Positions 1 to 8,940 of a stretch of DNA of 26,325 nt are shown here, piece after piece. The position numbers and the translations under genes were made by a program. The stretch covers positions 1 through 26,325 of the forward strand of contig JAJJLU010003872.1 in assembly GCA_023807065.1 (NCBI GenBank), in the 5' to 3' direction. Within the stretch, counting starts at the first letter, position 1. Each line of letters begins with the position of its first letter. This stretch comes from Isotricha intestinalis (Eukaryota; Ciliophora; Litostomatea; Vestibuliferida; Isotrichidae). The notes below the pieces were generated by a model that saw only the letters and a list, made by a program, of their open reading frames with translations, was not told the origin of the DNA and did not search any database.

Positions 1-292
1 TTTAATTTTTTATTTTTTATCATCTTTTAATTTATTTTCTATTTTTAATTAATGTTTTTATTTTTCTTGTAATATATTTTATTTATTCTAAATTTGGTAC
101 ATAAAAATTTAATGTTTTGTAAAAATTGGCTGTGCGGTATAGGTTTAAAAATTTTTTTTAATAAAAAACTATTGTTTTGTATTTTGAAGTTTACAATTAT
201 GAACAACAAATTCCTAAATTAGTAAAATAGTAATATTTGATTGAAAAAAAGAAATAAATATTAACTCAAAAAAATCATTTTTTAAATATTTA
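1..292. other. AT-rich intergenic, no gene seen
   Basis: I see no convincing open frame or RNA gene here on either strand. The stretch is dominated by A and T runs. The only compositional exception is a short G/C-richer patch at about 128-144, which has no structure or motif I can name. It lies downstream of the minus-strand relic that ends at 293. Confidence 0.5.
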
Positions 293-652
293 TTAAAGTT
301 CCAAAAATTCGATAAATTTTAATAAATAGTTTTTGAATAGAGGACCTTGTTTTGGTGTTGATCATCCCCCACATTACAAAGAGGGAGGCTGGTCAAAAGG
401 TTTATCAATTTCTAAATCTTTAAAATATATTTTCTTTCATCCAATTTTTCCTATTTGAGTTTGTAAATTGTTAAGTTTAATTTATCTTTCCTTGATTATT
501 TTCTCTAAAAATTGTTCTTTTATTGATAATGTTTTGATGGAATTCTAAATACCTAAAATATAAAAAATAATATCATCTTTAATTTAATATTCTTTATATA
601 AATAAAATTCTAAAACAATTACTTTTGATTCATTTCTTACCTATTACTCTTC
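293..652 (-). pseudogene. Stop-interrupted C-terminal coding relic, unknown protein
   Basis: Read on the minus strand, one frame of 120 codons runs from 652 to a TAA at 295-293 and looks protein-like, but it holds eight internal stops (four TAA, two TAG, two TGA). The last third is far from random for such AT-rich DNA. It contains PFDQPPSL, then CGG, then STPKQGPLFKNYLLKFIEF, with TAA before CGG and TGA just after it. The upstream part looks like a coiled coil (EQFLEKIIKER, NNLQTQIGKIG). Ordinary Gln codons (CAA, CAG) occur alongside the TAA/TAG. No frameshift is needed over 360 nt. I do not recognise the family. The simplest reading is a young pseudogene decayed by C-to-T changes; the alternative is a gene using a reassigned code. 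It lies on the same strand as HSP70 and downstream of it. Confidence 0.45.
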
Positions 653-818
653 TTTTAAAATTCATTTTATAATAATTTTTTAAAGTAAAAATCACTTTTA
701 AATTATTATCAAAAAAAAAGAAAACAATTAAAATGCCTCCAAAAAAAAAAAATTGAATAAAAAATTAAAAATTTAATATAATTAATAAATAATCAACATA
801 AAAAATGAACAATACATA

Positions 819-2636
819 TTATTCCAATTCCTTAATAAAATTTTTCATTTCTTCAATTTTTTTAAAATAAACATCTTCTTTTTCATCATTATATTCTTTA
901 CACCATTTTTGAATATCTTTAATTTTTTCTTTAAGTTTTTTTTTTTTCACTTCATTATAATTCTTTTTCCCAATTTGAATTAAAAATGATTCTAATTCCA
1001 ATCTTGCATTAACTCTCTTGATTCTTTCTAAATCGTCTTTTTTCATAGTTTCAGCTTCTTGAATTAATCTTTGAATTTCTGTTTCACTTAATCTATCATT
1101 ATCACATTTAATAGTTAATTCTTTAATATTTTTATCGTTCCCAATTTCTCTAGCAGTTACTTTTAAAATATTATTAATATCTAATTCAAAAGTTTCTTCA
1201 AATTCAACTTTCCCAGCCAAATCTTTCCTAATATTTGATATAGTAAATTTTCCTAGAAAATGATTATCTTTTGTAAATTCTCTTTCTCCTTGAAAAACTT
1301 TAATGCAAACACTTTCTTGATAGTCTTTCACTGTGTAATAGATACCAGAATTCTTACAAGGAATAGTCGTATTCCTCTTTATGATAGTGGACATCTTCCC
1401 TCCCACTATCTCGACACCCAAGCTTAGAGGTGTTACATCTAGGAGAATTAGCCTATCTAATCCATCCTCCTCTACGTTATTTATTACTGCAGCTTGGAGA
1501 GCAGCTCCATATGCTACAGCTTGGTCCGGGTTCAATGTCTTGTTTAACTCCTTTCCATCAAAGTAGTCTTGAACTAACTTCTGGACCTTAGGAATACGGG
1601 TTGAGCCTCCTACAAGAACAACTTCTGATATTTGATTTTTTTTCAATTTTGCATCTAATAATGCATCTGTCATTGGCTGGATACATTTTTGGAAAATATC
1701 TTTACACATTTCTTCAAATTCTGGTCTTAAGATTGTAGTTTGGAAATCTTCTCCTTCTGATAAGGAATCGATGTCGATTGAAGCTTGGTTTGAGGAGGAT
1801 AAATCCCTTTTACATTTTTCACATGCTATTTTCAATCTTCTTAATGCTTTTTGATTATTACTGATATCTATACCTTTATGTTGTTTAAATTCTTTAATAC
1901 AATATTTCATTAAGATATTATCAAAATCCTCTCCTCCTAGATGTGTATCCCCCCTTGTACTACGTACCTCGAACAAGTTATCATCAAGACTCAATACAGA
2001 TACGTCGAAGGTACCTCCTCCTAAATCAAAAATGAGAATATTCTTATTAGTTCTCTCGTTTTTATATTTATTATCCAATCCATAAGCAACTGCAGCTGCA
2101 GTAGGTTCATTAATAATTCTCATTACATTCAATCCCCCAATTCTTCCAGCATCCTTAGTTGCTTGTCGTTGGCTATCATTAAAGTATGCAGGTACAGTAA
2201 CAACAGCATCATTAACTTCGAATCCTAGGAAGTCACTAGCACATTTCTTTAATTTTGATAGGATCATTCCTGAAATCTCCTCTGCCAGGAACTTCCTCTT
2301 CTCGTTTTTGTAATCTACCACTATAAGGGGACGTTCACTCTTTGGGTCCTTTTCTACTTTAAAGGGCCAAAGTTTTATGTCATGTTGAACTATAGGATCA
2401 TTAAAGCTACGTCCTATAAGACGTTTTGCATCATAGATTGTATTTTGATAGTTCTTGGTTATTTGATTCTTGGCTGCTTCCCCAATAAGACGCTCTACTT
2501 TTGTGAAGGAAACTACCGAAGGAGTCGTGTATGCTCCTATATCATTTGGGATAATATCCACTTTACCGTTACGCCATACACCTATGCATGAGTAGGTTGT
2601 TCCTAAATCAATTCCAATTGCTAATTCATCATCCAT
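819..2636 (-). CDS. HSP70 family chaperone, divergent, no EEVD tail
   Basis: This is an ATP-dependent Hsp70 chaperone of 605 aa. The nucleotide-binding domain (about 1-390) carries DLGTT at residues 10-14, [14 protein letters not shown], the phosphate loop [13 protein letters not shown] and [13 protein letters not shown]. The linker and substrate-binding domain follow ([12 protein letters not shown] onward), then a charged helical lid. There is no signal peptide or ER-retention motif, so a cytosolic place is inferred. Cytosolic Hsp70s are usually about 640-660 aa and end in EEVD after a Gly/Met-rich tail. This one stops at KELE and lacks both, so it should not bind TPR co-chaperones in the usual way. 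The start ATG gives the expected short N-terminus. Base composition is patchy: the line 1381-1440 is about 47% G+C, while 841-900 is about 15%. The family call is secure; the orthology to a particular Hsp70 class is not. Confidence 0.95.
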   Translation of the reverse strand: MDDELAIGIDLGTTYSCIGVWRNGKVDIIPNDIGAYTTPSVVSFTKVERLIGEAAKNQITKNYQNTIYDAKRLIGRSFNDPIVQHDIKLWPFKVEKDPKSERPLIVVDYKNEKRKFLAEEISGMILSKLKKCASDFLGFEVNDAVVTVPAYFNDSQRQATKDAGRIGGLNVMRIINEPTAAAVAYGLDNKYKNERTNKNILIFDLGGGTFDVSVLSLDDNLFEVRSTRGDTHLGGEDFDNILMKYCIKEFKQHKGIDISNNQKALRRLKIACEKCKRDLSSSNQASIDIDSLSEGEDFQTTILRPEFEEMCKDIFQKCIQPMTDALLDAKLKKNQISEVVLVGGSTRIPKVQKLVQDYFDGKELNKTLNPDQAVAYGAALQAAVINNVEEDGLDRLILLDVTPLSLGVEIVGGKMSTIIKRNTTIPCKNSGIYYTVKDYQESVCIKVFQGEREFTKDNHFLGKFTISNIRKDLAGKVEFEETFELDINNILKVTAREIGNDKNIKELTIKCDNDRLSETEIQRLIQEAETMKKDDLERIKRVNARLELESFLIQIGKKNYNEVKKKKLKEKIKDIQKWCKEYNDEKEDVYFKKIEEMKNFIKELE

Positions 2637-2917
2637 TTTTTATATGTATTTAAATGTTGATTAATTTTTAATTTTTTTTTGAAATTTTATTTGTATTTAT
2701 TTCTTTTTTATTTTTTGGAAAAATAGGTTCTGTGCATTTTAATTTTTATTTGTTTAATATTGAAAACTTTATTAATTTAAAATTTAATTCTTTTAATAAA
2801 GTTCTATATTATTCTAATTAATTAAGGTACTAATTAAAAACAAATGAAAATAACAATAGATAACATAATAATAGCATTTGTTTGCTGTTCAAAAAAACAT
2901 AAATATAAATAAATCCA

Positions 2918-3678
2918 ATGAAAAAACTAAATATTATCCTCAATTCCCTATTAATACTATTATCTAATTCCTATCCATTAAATGAAACAAAAATTAATGT
3001 ATTATTTCTTCGATAAATATCACATTTATAATATTTATAAATCAAACAAATAAAGAAATTCCACTTTTTTTAAATGAATTATTTAAATTAGAAAACACAA
3101 AAAATAAAAATAATATAAAAATAAATTGTAAAAGTAAAGAAGGTTATGATAAATTATATTGTCATTTTAATAAGAAAATAATATTTGAATCAAAAGAAAA
3201 ATATAAATTAAAAGGTATTAATGAAGAAATAATTTTTTAGTTGAAAAGTAAATTCAAATAAATTGAAAAATGTAATTTATTACCTTTTAAAACTGATTTT
3301 GAAATAGGATTTAATAAATTATTTGTTATGATTCCAGAACCATATATTATTACTTATTTAGTTTATTTTATATACTTAATTTATATTTATTATTTTATCT
3401 CATAATTCATTAGTTTCCTTTTTTCCATTATCTTGCTATTATTCTTGTTTTTAATAGATTAACTCTTTTATTCTTTTTGAAAGGGAATTAAGATAAAAAA
3501 ATAATAATTACTTTAATTCATTAGACCTTCACTTGTTTAGAATAAAGAGATATTAATTTAGGGAAAGATTGAAACAATAAAGATAACAGTTGTTAAAGAA
3601 AAGTTTGATATTTTTGAAGAAAAGTAAAAACCAATATAAAAAGAAAAAATAAATATTTTCCTAAATTATTTTTTTTGA
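2918..3678 (+). pseudogene. Decayed gene for a small secreted or membrane protein
   Basis: An ATG at 2918 opens a typical signal peptide (MKKLNIILNSLLILLSNSYP), and that frame stops at 3014. A second frame, open from 2998 to 3237, carries a hydrophilic, Cys-containing stretch (INCKSKEGYDKLYCHF). It continues past TAG at 3238 and TAA at 3259 into IEKCNLLPFKTDFEIGF and a strongly hydrophobic, membrane-like segment at about 3340-3475. The two frames need an offset of 2 mod 3. There is no AG before 3054, so a canonical tiny intron cannot join them. Eleven TAA/TAG and one internal TGA lie in the second frame up to 3676. I read it as a dead gene for a signal-peptide, type I membrane-like protein of unknown family. 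The 281 nt between this segment and the HSP70 start hold no gene that I can see. Confidence 0.35.
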
Positions 3679-3848
3679 AAATTCTTTTTTAATGTATTTT
3701 CAATAATAAGAAATAATTCATATTTTGATTATTAACTTTGTTATTATTTCCTAAATATTTTCATTGTGTATTTTTTTATTTAATAAAATAAAAGAATTAT
3801 ATATATAATAAATATTGAAATTATTTATAAATCTTAATTAAAAATAAT

Positions 3849-5141
3849 ATGAGTTATAGAACATCAAACAGTGCATATGGTCAATATTATAGAGAGCAAA
3901 TGGAGAGAGAAAAAAATCAAAAGAACAAAAATCAAAATAATTATAGCAATTTTCAACAAAATAATATGAATTCTAAAAAATATAATTATTCTCAAAACAA
4001 TATCAATACAAATTACAATAATAATTCTCAATCATATCAAAACCTTCAAAAAAATCAATCTTATCCAATTCAAAGTTTCCAAAACAAACCACAAAATAAA
4101 AATCAAGATTATAATTCTAACTTTAAGATTTTTTTAACTCCAGATAAAATTTTATCTTCAAAAGTTGGTTTAGAAAATTTAGGTAATACATGTTATATGA
4201 ATTCATGTTTACAAATATTAATTCATTTACCTCAATTTATATATAAATTTATAGATAATGCCCCTGAATTTTTTGAAAAATCAACAAAACCAACTCCAAT
4301 ATCAAATATGTTTTATGAATTATTATCAAATATTTCAAATAATCAAATTACTTCATTTTCTCCTTCAAATTTTAAAGATTCTTTCACTTCTATTCATCAA
4401 GAATTTTTTGGAAATTTAGAACATGATACTCAAGAATTTTGTAGATTTTTATTACAAGATTTTAATAGAGAACTTAATAGAATTTCAACTCCTTCCTCTT
4501 ATAAAAAAGAATTAAAAATATCTAATAAAAAACAAATGTTTATTGATTATAAAAATGATTGTTTAGCTAAAGAAAGTAGTATTATTACTGATTTATTTAT
4601 TGGTTATTATTCTTATCAATTTACTTGCGTTTGTGGTTGTAAAGATTATACTTTTAGTCAATTCTTAGATTTTCCAATTCAATTTCCAAAAACTTATAAT
4701 TCAAATTTTAATTTAAATTCTTTAATTAAAGAAAATTTCAAAACAGAAAAAATACAATCACAAGAAAATTGTAGACAATGTTTAAGAAAAACCCAATTAG
4801 AACAAAAAATAAGAATAGCTGAATTACCTCAAATTTTAATATTATCATTACAAAGAATAAATCAATATTTAAATACAAAGAATGAAGCTTATGTTCAATA
4901 TGAAGAAAAACTTGATTTAAGAGATATAATTGATGCAGATATTTATAATGCAAATTCTACAAGATATCAATTATATGCAGTTACAAATCATATTGGTAAT
5001 TTAAATACAGGTCATTATTATAGTTATATTAGAGTAAATAATGAATGGTATTATTTTACTGATTCTAAAGTAGTTAAAGCAAATCCTCAATATAATTCAA
5101 ATGAAGTTTATACTTTATTTTATATAAAACTTAGTTCATAA
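3849..5141 (+). CDS. Ubiquitin carboxyl-terminal hydrolase, USP family
   Basis: This is a cysteine protease of 430 aa that removes ubiquitin from proteins (peptidase family C19). Residues 1-100 are a disordered Asn/Gln-rich leader. The Cys box GLENLGNTCYMNSCLQ places the catalytic Cys at about residue 115. The His box NTGHYYSYIRV puts the His near 389, and EWYYFTDSKV supplies the Asp near 405, so the triad looks intact. Two zinc-type cysteine pairs sit in the fingers region (CVCGC and CRQC). The catalytic core is short, without large insertions, resembling compact USPs. I cannot assign it to a numbered human USP. The first ATG after an AT-rich leader is used. It ends 53 bp from the end of the convergent gene at 5195. 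Confidence 0.93.
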   Translation: MSYRTSNSAYGQYYREQMEREKNQKNKNQNNYSNFQQNNMNSKKYNYSQNNINTNYNNNSQSYQNLQKNQSYPIQSFQNKPQNKNQDYNSNFKIFLTPDKILSSKVGLENLGNTCYMNSCLQILIHLPQFIYKFIDNAPEFFEKSTKPTPISNMFYELLSNISNNQITSFSPSNFKDSFTSIHQEFFGNLEHDTQEFCRFLLQDFNRELNRISTPSSYKKELKISNKKQMFIDYKNDCLAKESSIITDLFIGYYSYQFTCVCGCKDYTFSQFLDFPIQFPKTYNSNFNLNSLIKENFKTEKIQSQENCRQCLRKTQLEQKIRIAELPQILILSLQRINQYLNTKNEAYVQYEEKLDLRDIIDADIYNANSTRYQLYAVTNHIGNLNTGHYYSYIRVNNEWYYFTDSKVVKANPQYNSNEVYTLFYIKLSS

Positions 5142-5194
5142 AAATAAAATTAAAAAATAAATTAAATATTATTATTGAAAAATAAATTTTAATT

Positions 5195-8100
5195 TTATTG
5201 TTCAGGGTTTTCAGGATTTAATACTCCTTTATTTTCATCATTCTCACTTGGTTCCATATACATTTCTTCTATATTACCTTCTTCTCCATTATTTCCTTCT
5301 TCAACTTTATTTACTTCTTCAACTTTATTTCCTTCTTCACCATTATTTCCTTCTTCACCTTTATTACCTTCTTCAACATTATTTCCTTCTTCACTTTTAT
5401 TACCTTCTTCAACATTATTTCCTTCTTCACTTTTATTACCTTCTTCAACATTATTTCCTTCTTCAGCATTATTACCTTCTTCACCTTTATTTTCTTCTTC
5501 AACTTTATCTCCTTCTTCACCATTATTTCCTTCTTCAACTTTATTTACTTCTTCACCATTATTTCCTTCTTCACCTTTATTTACTTCTTCAACTTTATTT
5601 CCTTCTTCTCCATTATTTCCTTCTTCACCATTATTTACTTCTTCACCTTTATTTACTTCTTCACCATTATTTCCTTCTTCACCTTTATTACCTTCTTCAA
5701 CATTATTCCCTTCTTCACCTTTATTTACTTCTTCACTATTATTTCCTTCTTCACCTTTATTTCCTTCTTCAACATTATTTGCTTCTTCAGCATAATTTCC
5801 TTCTTCACCTTTATTTCCTTCTTCACCATTATTTCCTTCTTCTCCTTTAACTTCTTTATCAATATTATTTCCATCTTCATCTCTTTCAATTTCATCATTT
5901 CCTTCATTTTTATTTTCATTAATATTTTGTTCTTCAATATTATTTTCTTCTTTATTTTCATTTTCAACTTTTTCAATATCATCATTTACTTCTTCTTTAT
6001 TTTCCTCTTTATTTTCTTCATTATCAATTCCAAGTTCTTCTTTTCCTTTTTTAATCTTTTGTTCCATATCAAAATATTCTTTTAATTTTTTTTGATTTTC
6101 TTCTTGTTGTGTTTTTAAAGAAGAATTTTCTTCTGTTAATTTTATATAAACTGAAGTTAATTCTTCAATTTCTTTTTCTAATTTATCTTTTTCTAAAATA
6201 AAATTTTCTTCTTTTTCAGCATCTTTTTGATTTTCTTCATTTTTAAATTCATTTTGTTTTTTTTCTTCTTCTTCTTTTTCTTGTTTTTCTTTTTCTTTTA
6301 AAGCATCTTCTTCTTCTTTTTTTTTTTGTAATTCATTATTCATTGTATCTAATTCAGCTTTATTTTTTTCATTTTCTTCATTTATTATATTTAATTGTTG
6401 TGTTAATTCTTCAATTTGTCTTTTTAAATCTTCATTAATAGTAATATTTTCTTCAATATTTTTAATAAATTGAGCTTTTTCTTCTTCATTTATTTTAGTA
6501 TCCTCTTCTAATTTTTTTTGATTTTCTTTATTTTCAAAATCATCTTTTTTAGTTTTTAATATATTATCTTCTAATTCTTTTTCTAATTGTTTTATTTTTT
6601 CCTCATTTTCTTTTGGTTTTTTTGCTTTTGCTTCTAATTTTGGTTTTTCTTTTTCATAATCTTCATTTTTTTTTTTATAATCTTCATTTTTTTGAGTTAA
6701 ATCTTCAATTTCATTTTTTATTTTTCTTTCATCAGTTTTTAATTGTTCTTCATTTTTCTTTAACTCATTAAATTTTTTTTCCATTTCATCTCTTTCTTTT
6801 ATATATTTATCTTCATCTTTTAATTTTTCTTTTAATTCATTTATATTATCTTCTTTGGTTTTTATTTCATCTTTATATTTTTTAATTGTATCTTCTTTTT
6901 TTTTTAATATTTCATCTAATTTTCCTTTTTTTTTATCTAAATTTTCATTTGATTTTTCCTTAAATTCAAAATTTCTTTTTGTTTTTTCCATTTCTTCATT
7001 TAATTTCATTTCAAAATTTCTACACATTTCAATTTTATTATTTAAATCATTTATTTCTTTATTATCTTCATATAATTGTTTTTGCATTTCTTCTGCTTTT
7101 TGAGTTAAATCTTTTAATCTTTTTTCTCTTTCATCTAATATTGTTGATAATTTTAAAAATTGAGTAGGATTTAATTCATTTTTTTTTTCATCTAATTCTA
7201 TATTCATTTTTTTTACTGATTTTTTATAATCTACTAATTGCTTTTTTAATACTTTTATTCTTTGAGAATCTTCTTTTTTTTTATTTTTTTCTTTATTTTC
7301 TTTTTTCTTTTTCATATTCTTCTTTTTTTTCTCATCTGAATTTTTTTCTTCTTCTTCTTTATTTTTTTTTTTATTTTTCTCATCATTTTGATCTTCTATT
7401 TTCATATTTTCATTTTTTTCTTCTTTTTTATTATCATTATTTTCATCTTTTTTTTTGTCTGATTTTTTTTTCAATTTCAATTTCTTTTTTATTTTTATCT
7501 TCTTTTTAACTTTTTTTTCTTCTTCTTCTTCATTTTCTTTTTCTTCTTCATTTTCATTATCTTCTCCTTCTTTTTCTTCTCCTTCTCCTTCTTCATTTTC
7601 TTTTTCTTCATTTTTCTTTTTTTCTTCTTCTTCTTTTTTTTTCCTTCTTTCTTCTTCTGCATCTTCTAAACCTAAAATTAATTCAATTAATCTTCTAAAA
7701 GTGTTATTATCTTTCATTAACTTATTATATTTTTCATTTAAATCATTTAATTCTTCTTTTTTTTTATTTATGTCATTTTGGCAATAATATAATTCAACTT
7801 TTAAAACATCTGAATCTATTGTTGATAAATTTTGAGAATTATATGAATCAAATAATTCTTGCTTTTTAACTAATCTCCTTCTATTTCCAATTGATGGCTT
7901 TATTGGTTTTAATTTCTTTTTCCCATTTTTTTTTTTGCTTTTTCTCTTTTTTTTCTTCCTCTTCTTCACCTAAAACATTCTCTTCTTCTTCTATTTTTTT
8001 CTCTTCTTTTTTCTCTTCTTCATTAAGTTCTTCTTCTTTAAGTTCTTCTTTAAGTTCTTCTTCTTTATGTTCATCTTCTTTAAATTCATCTTCTTTATGT

Positions 8101-8888
8101 TCATCTTCTTTATGTTCATCTTCTTTATAGACACCTTCTTTAGGTTCATCTTCTTTTACTTCTTCTTCTTTAGGTTCTTCTTCTTTAGGTTCTTCTTCTT
8201 TAAGTTCTACTTCTTTAGGTTCTTCTTCTTTAGGTTCTTCTTCTTTTACTTCTTCTTCTTTAGGTTCTTCTTCTTTTACTTCTTCTTCTTTAGGTTCTTC
8301 TTCTTTAAGTTCTACTTCTTTAGGTTCTTCCACTTTTACTTCTTCTCTTTCAATGACATTATCTGAATTATCTTCTATAACTTCATTATTTCCTTTTTCA
8401 TCTTCTTTTCCTTCTTCTATGTCTTGGATTCTTTCAAAGAGATCATTTTTATTATCTTCATAATTTTCTTGTTCCTTATTATTTTCTTCTAATTCATTAT
8501 TATAATTCCTTTCATTATTATCTTCTTCATTATTATTACCTTCTTCTCCTTCATTATTAACTTCATCTCTTTTATTTTCTTCATTATTATCATTAACTTC
8601 TTGTAAATTATTTATTTCAACTCCATTTTTTTCCTCCTTAACAACAATTTCTCCCTCATTATTTTCAAAATTATTATTTTCATTATTTTCTTCATTTAAC
8701 TCTTTTTTTTCAGTTTCATCTTCTAAATTCCTATTTTCATTTCCTTCTAGAAGATTATTTTCATTATTATTTTTTTCATTTTCATCTTTTGCTCTTTCAA
8801 TATTATAATTTTCTTCTTGATTAATATTGTCTTCTTTTTTTTCTTCTCTTTCTAAAACTTCATTTTCTGAATTTTTTTGGCTATCCAT
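5195..8888 (-). CDS. Giant acidic coiled-coil repeat protein, frameshifted
   Basis: This is probably one gene of about 1230 aa, seen as two overlapping frames: 8888-7881 (starts MDSQKNSENE, ends in TAG) and 7969-5195. The second frame has no ATG near its head; it would have to open at GTG, which argues that it is a continuation. A run of 11 A on the coding strand (7926-7936 on the plus strand) lies in the overlap. With ten A the two frames join exactly, passing from KKQKK into NGKKKLKPIKP. The order is: Glu/Asn-rich N-terminus, pentapeptide repeats of the KEEEP/KEEEV/KEDEH type, a Lys-rich block, a Glu/Lys-rich stretch, a long coiled coil, then hexapeptide repeats of the EEGNNG/EEGNKG type and a short unique tail ending PENPEQ. 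No enzyme motif is visible. A structural or cytoskeletal role is a guess from composition only. The frameshift could be a sequencing error, programmed slippage or a real mutation. Confidence 0.75.
5272..5850 (-). repeat. 18-nt tandem repeat coding EEGNNG/EEGNKG units
   Basis: About thirty near-identical 18-nt units lie in tandem near the C-terminal coding end of the acidic coiled-coil gene. Each encodes a hexapeptide on the pattern [E][E][G or V][N][N or K][G, V, A or S]. Units differ mostly at positions 3, 5 and 6. The unit length is a multiple of three, so copy-number change keeps the frame. The long hydrophobic frame on the opposite strand is a by-product of this repeat. Confidence 0.85.
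8030..8345 (-). repeat. 15-nt tandem repeat coding KEEEP/KEEEV/KEDEH units
   Basis: About twenty 15-nt units encode pentapeptides such as KEEEP, KEEEV, KEVEL and KEDEH in the N-terminal third of the acidic coiled-coil protein. The two ends differ: EP/EV types lie on the N-terminal side and DEH/DEF types toward the interior. That is what local unit duplication and drift would give. The frame is kept throughout. Confidence 0.8.
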
Positions 8889-8940
8889 TTTTAAATTATC
8901 AATATAAAATAATTGATTTTTTATATTATTTATTCTTGAA

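Noticed and set aside
345..400. G/C-rich hairpin (GATCATCCC with GGGA...TGGTC, 360-394) as a structured ncRNA such as an SRP or U2 fragment
   Set aside because: The patch is better explained as the Pro/Gly codons of the minus-strand coding relic. I could not find the conserved SRP loops, the U2 branch-site pairing element or the U6 ACAGAGA box, although an Sm-like AATTTTTGG occurs at 301-309 on the minus strand.
1381..1566. Plus-strand 61-aa frame inside HSP70, and similar antisense frames at 2382, 4738, 6855, 6979, 7455, 7891, 9288, 12076, 12627, 13736, 24773, 25392 and 25971
   Set aside because: All are antisense or out-of-frame shadows of well-supported genes.
3215..3240. A 26-nt GT...AG candidate intron in the 2918-3678 relic
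   Set aside because: Splicing it gives only a few codons (KLKVEK) before another stop, so it does not rescue the frame.
5248..5850. 200-aa plus-strand frame of LLQLYFLLHHY-type repeats
   Set aside because: It is the complement of the 18-nt repeat in the acidic protein gene; its composition follows from the repeat and not from selection.
5272..5850. CRISPR-like array
   Set aside because: Units are directly tandem without unique spacers, in frame within a eukaryotic gene.
8067..8366. 99-aa plus-strand Phe-rich frame
   Set aside because: It is the complement of the 15-nt KEEEP repeat.
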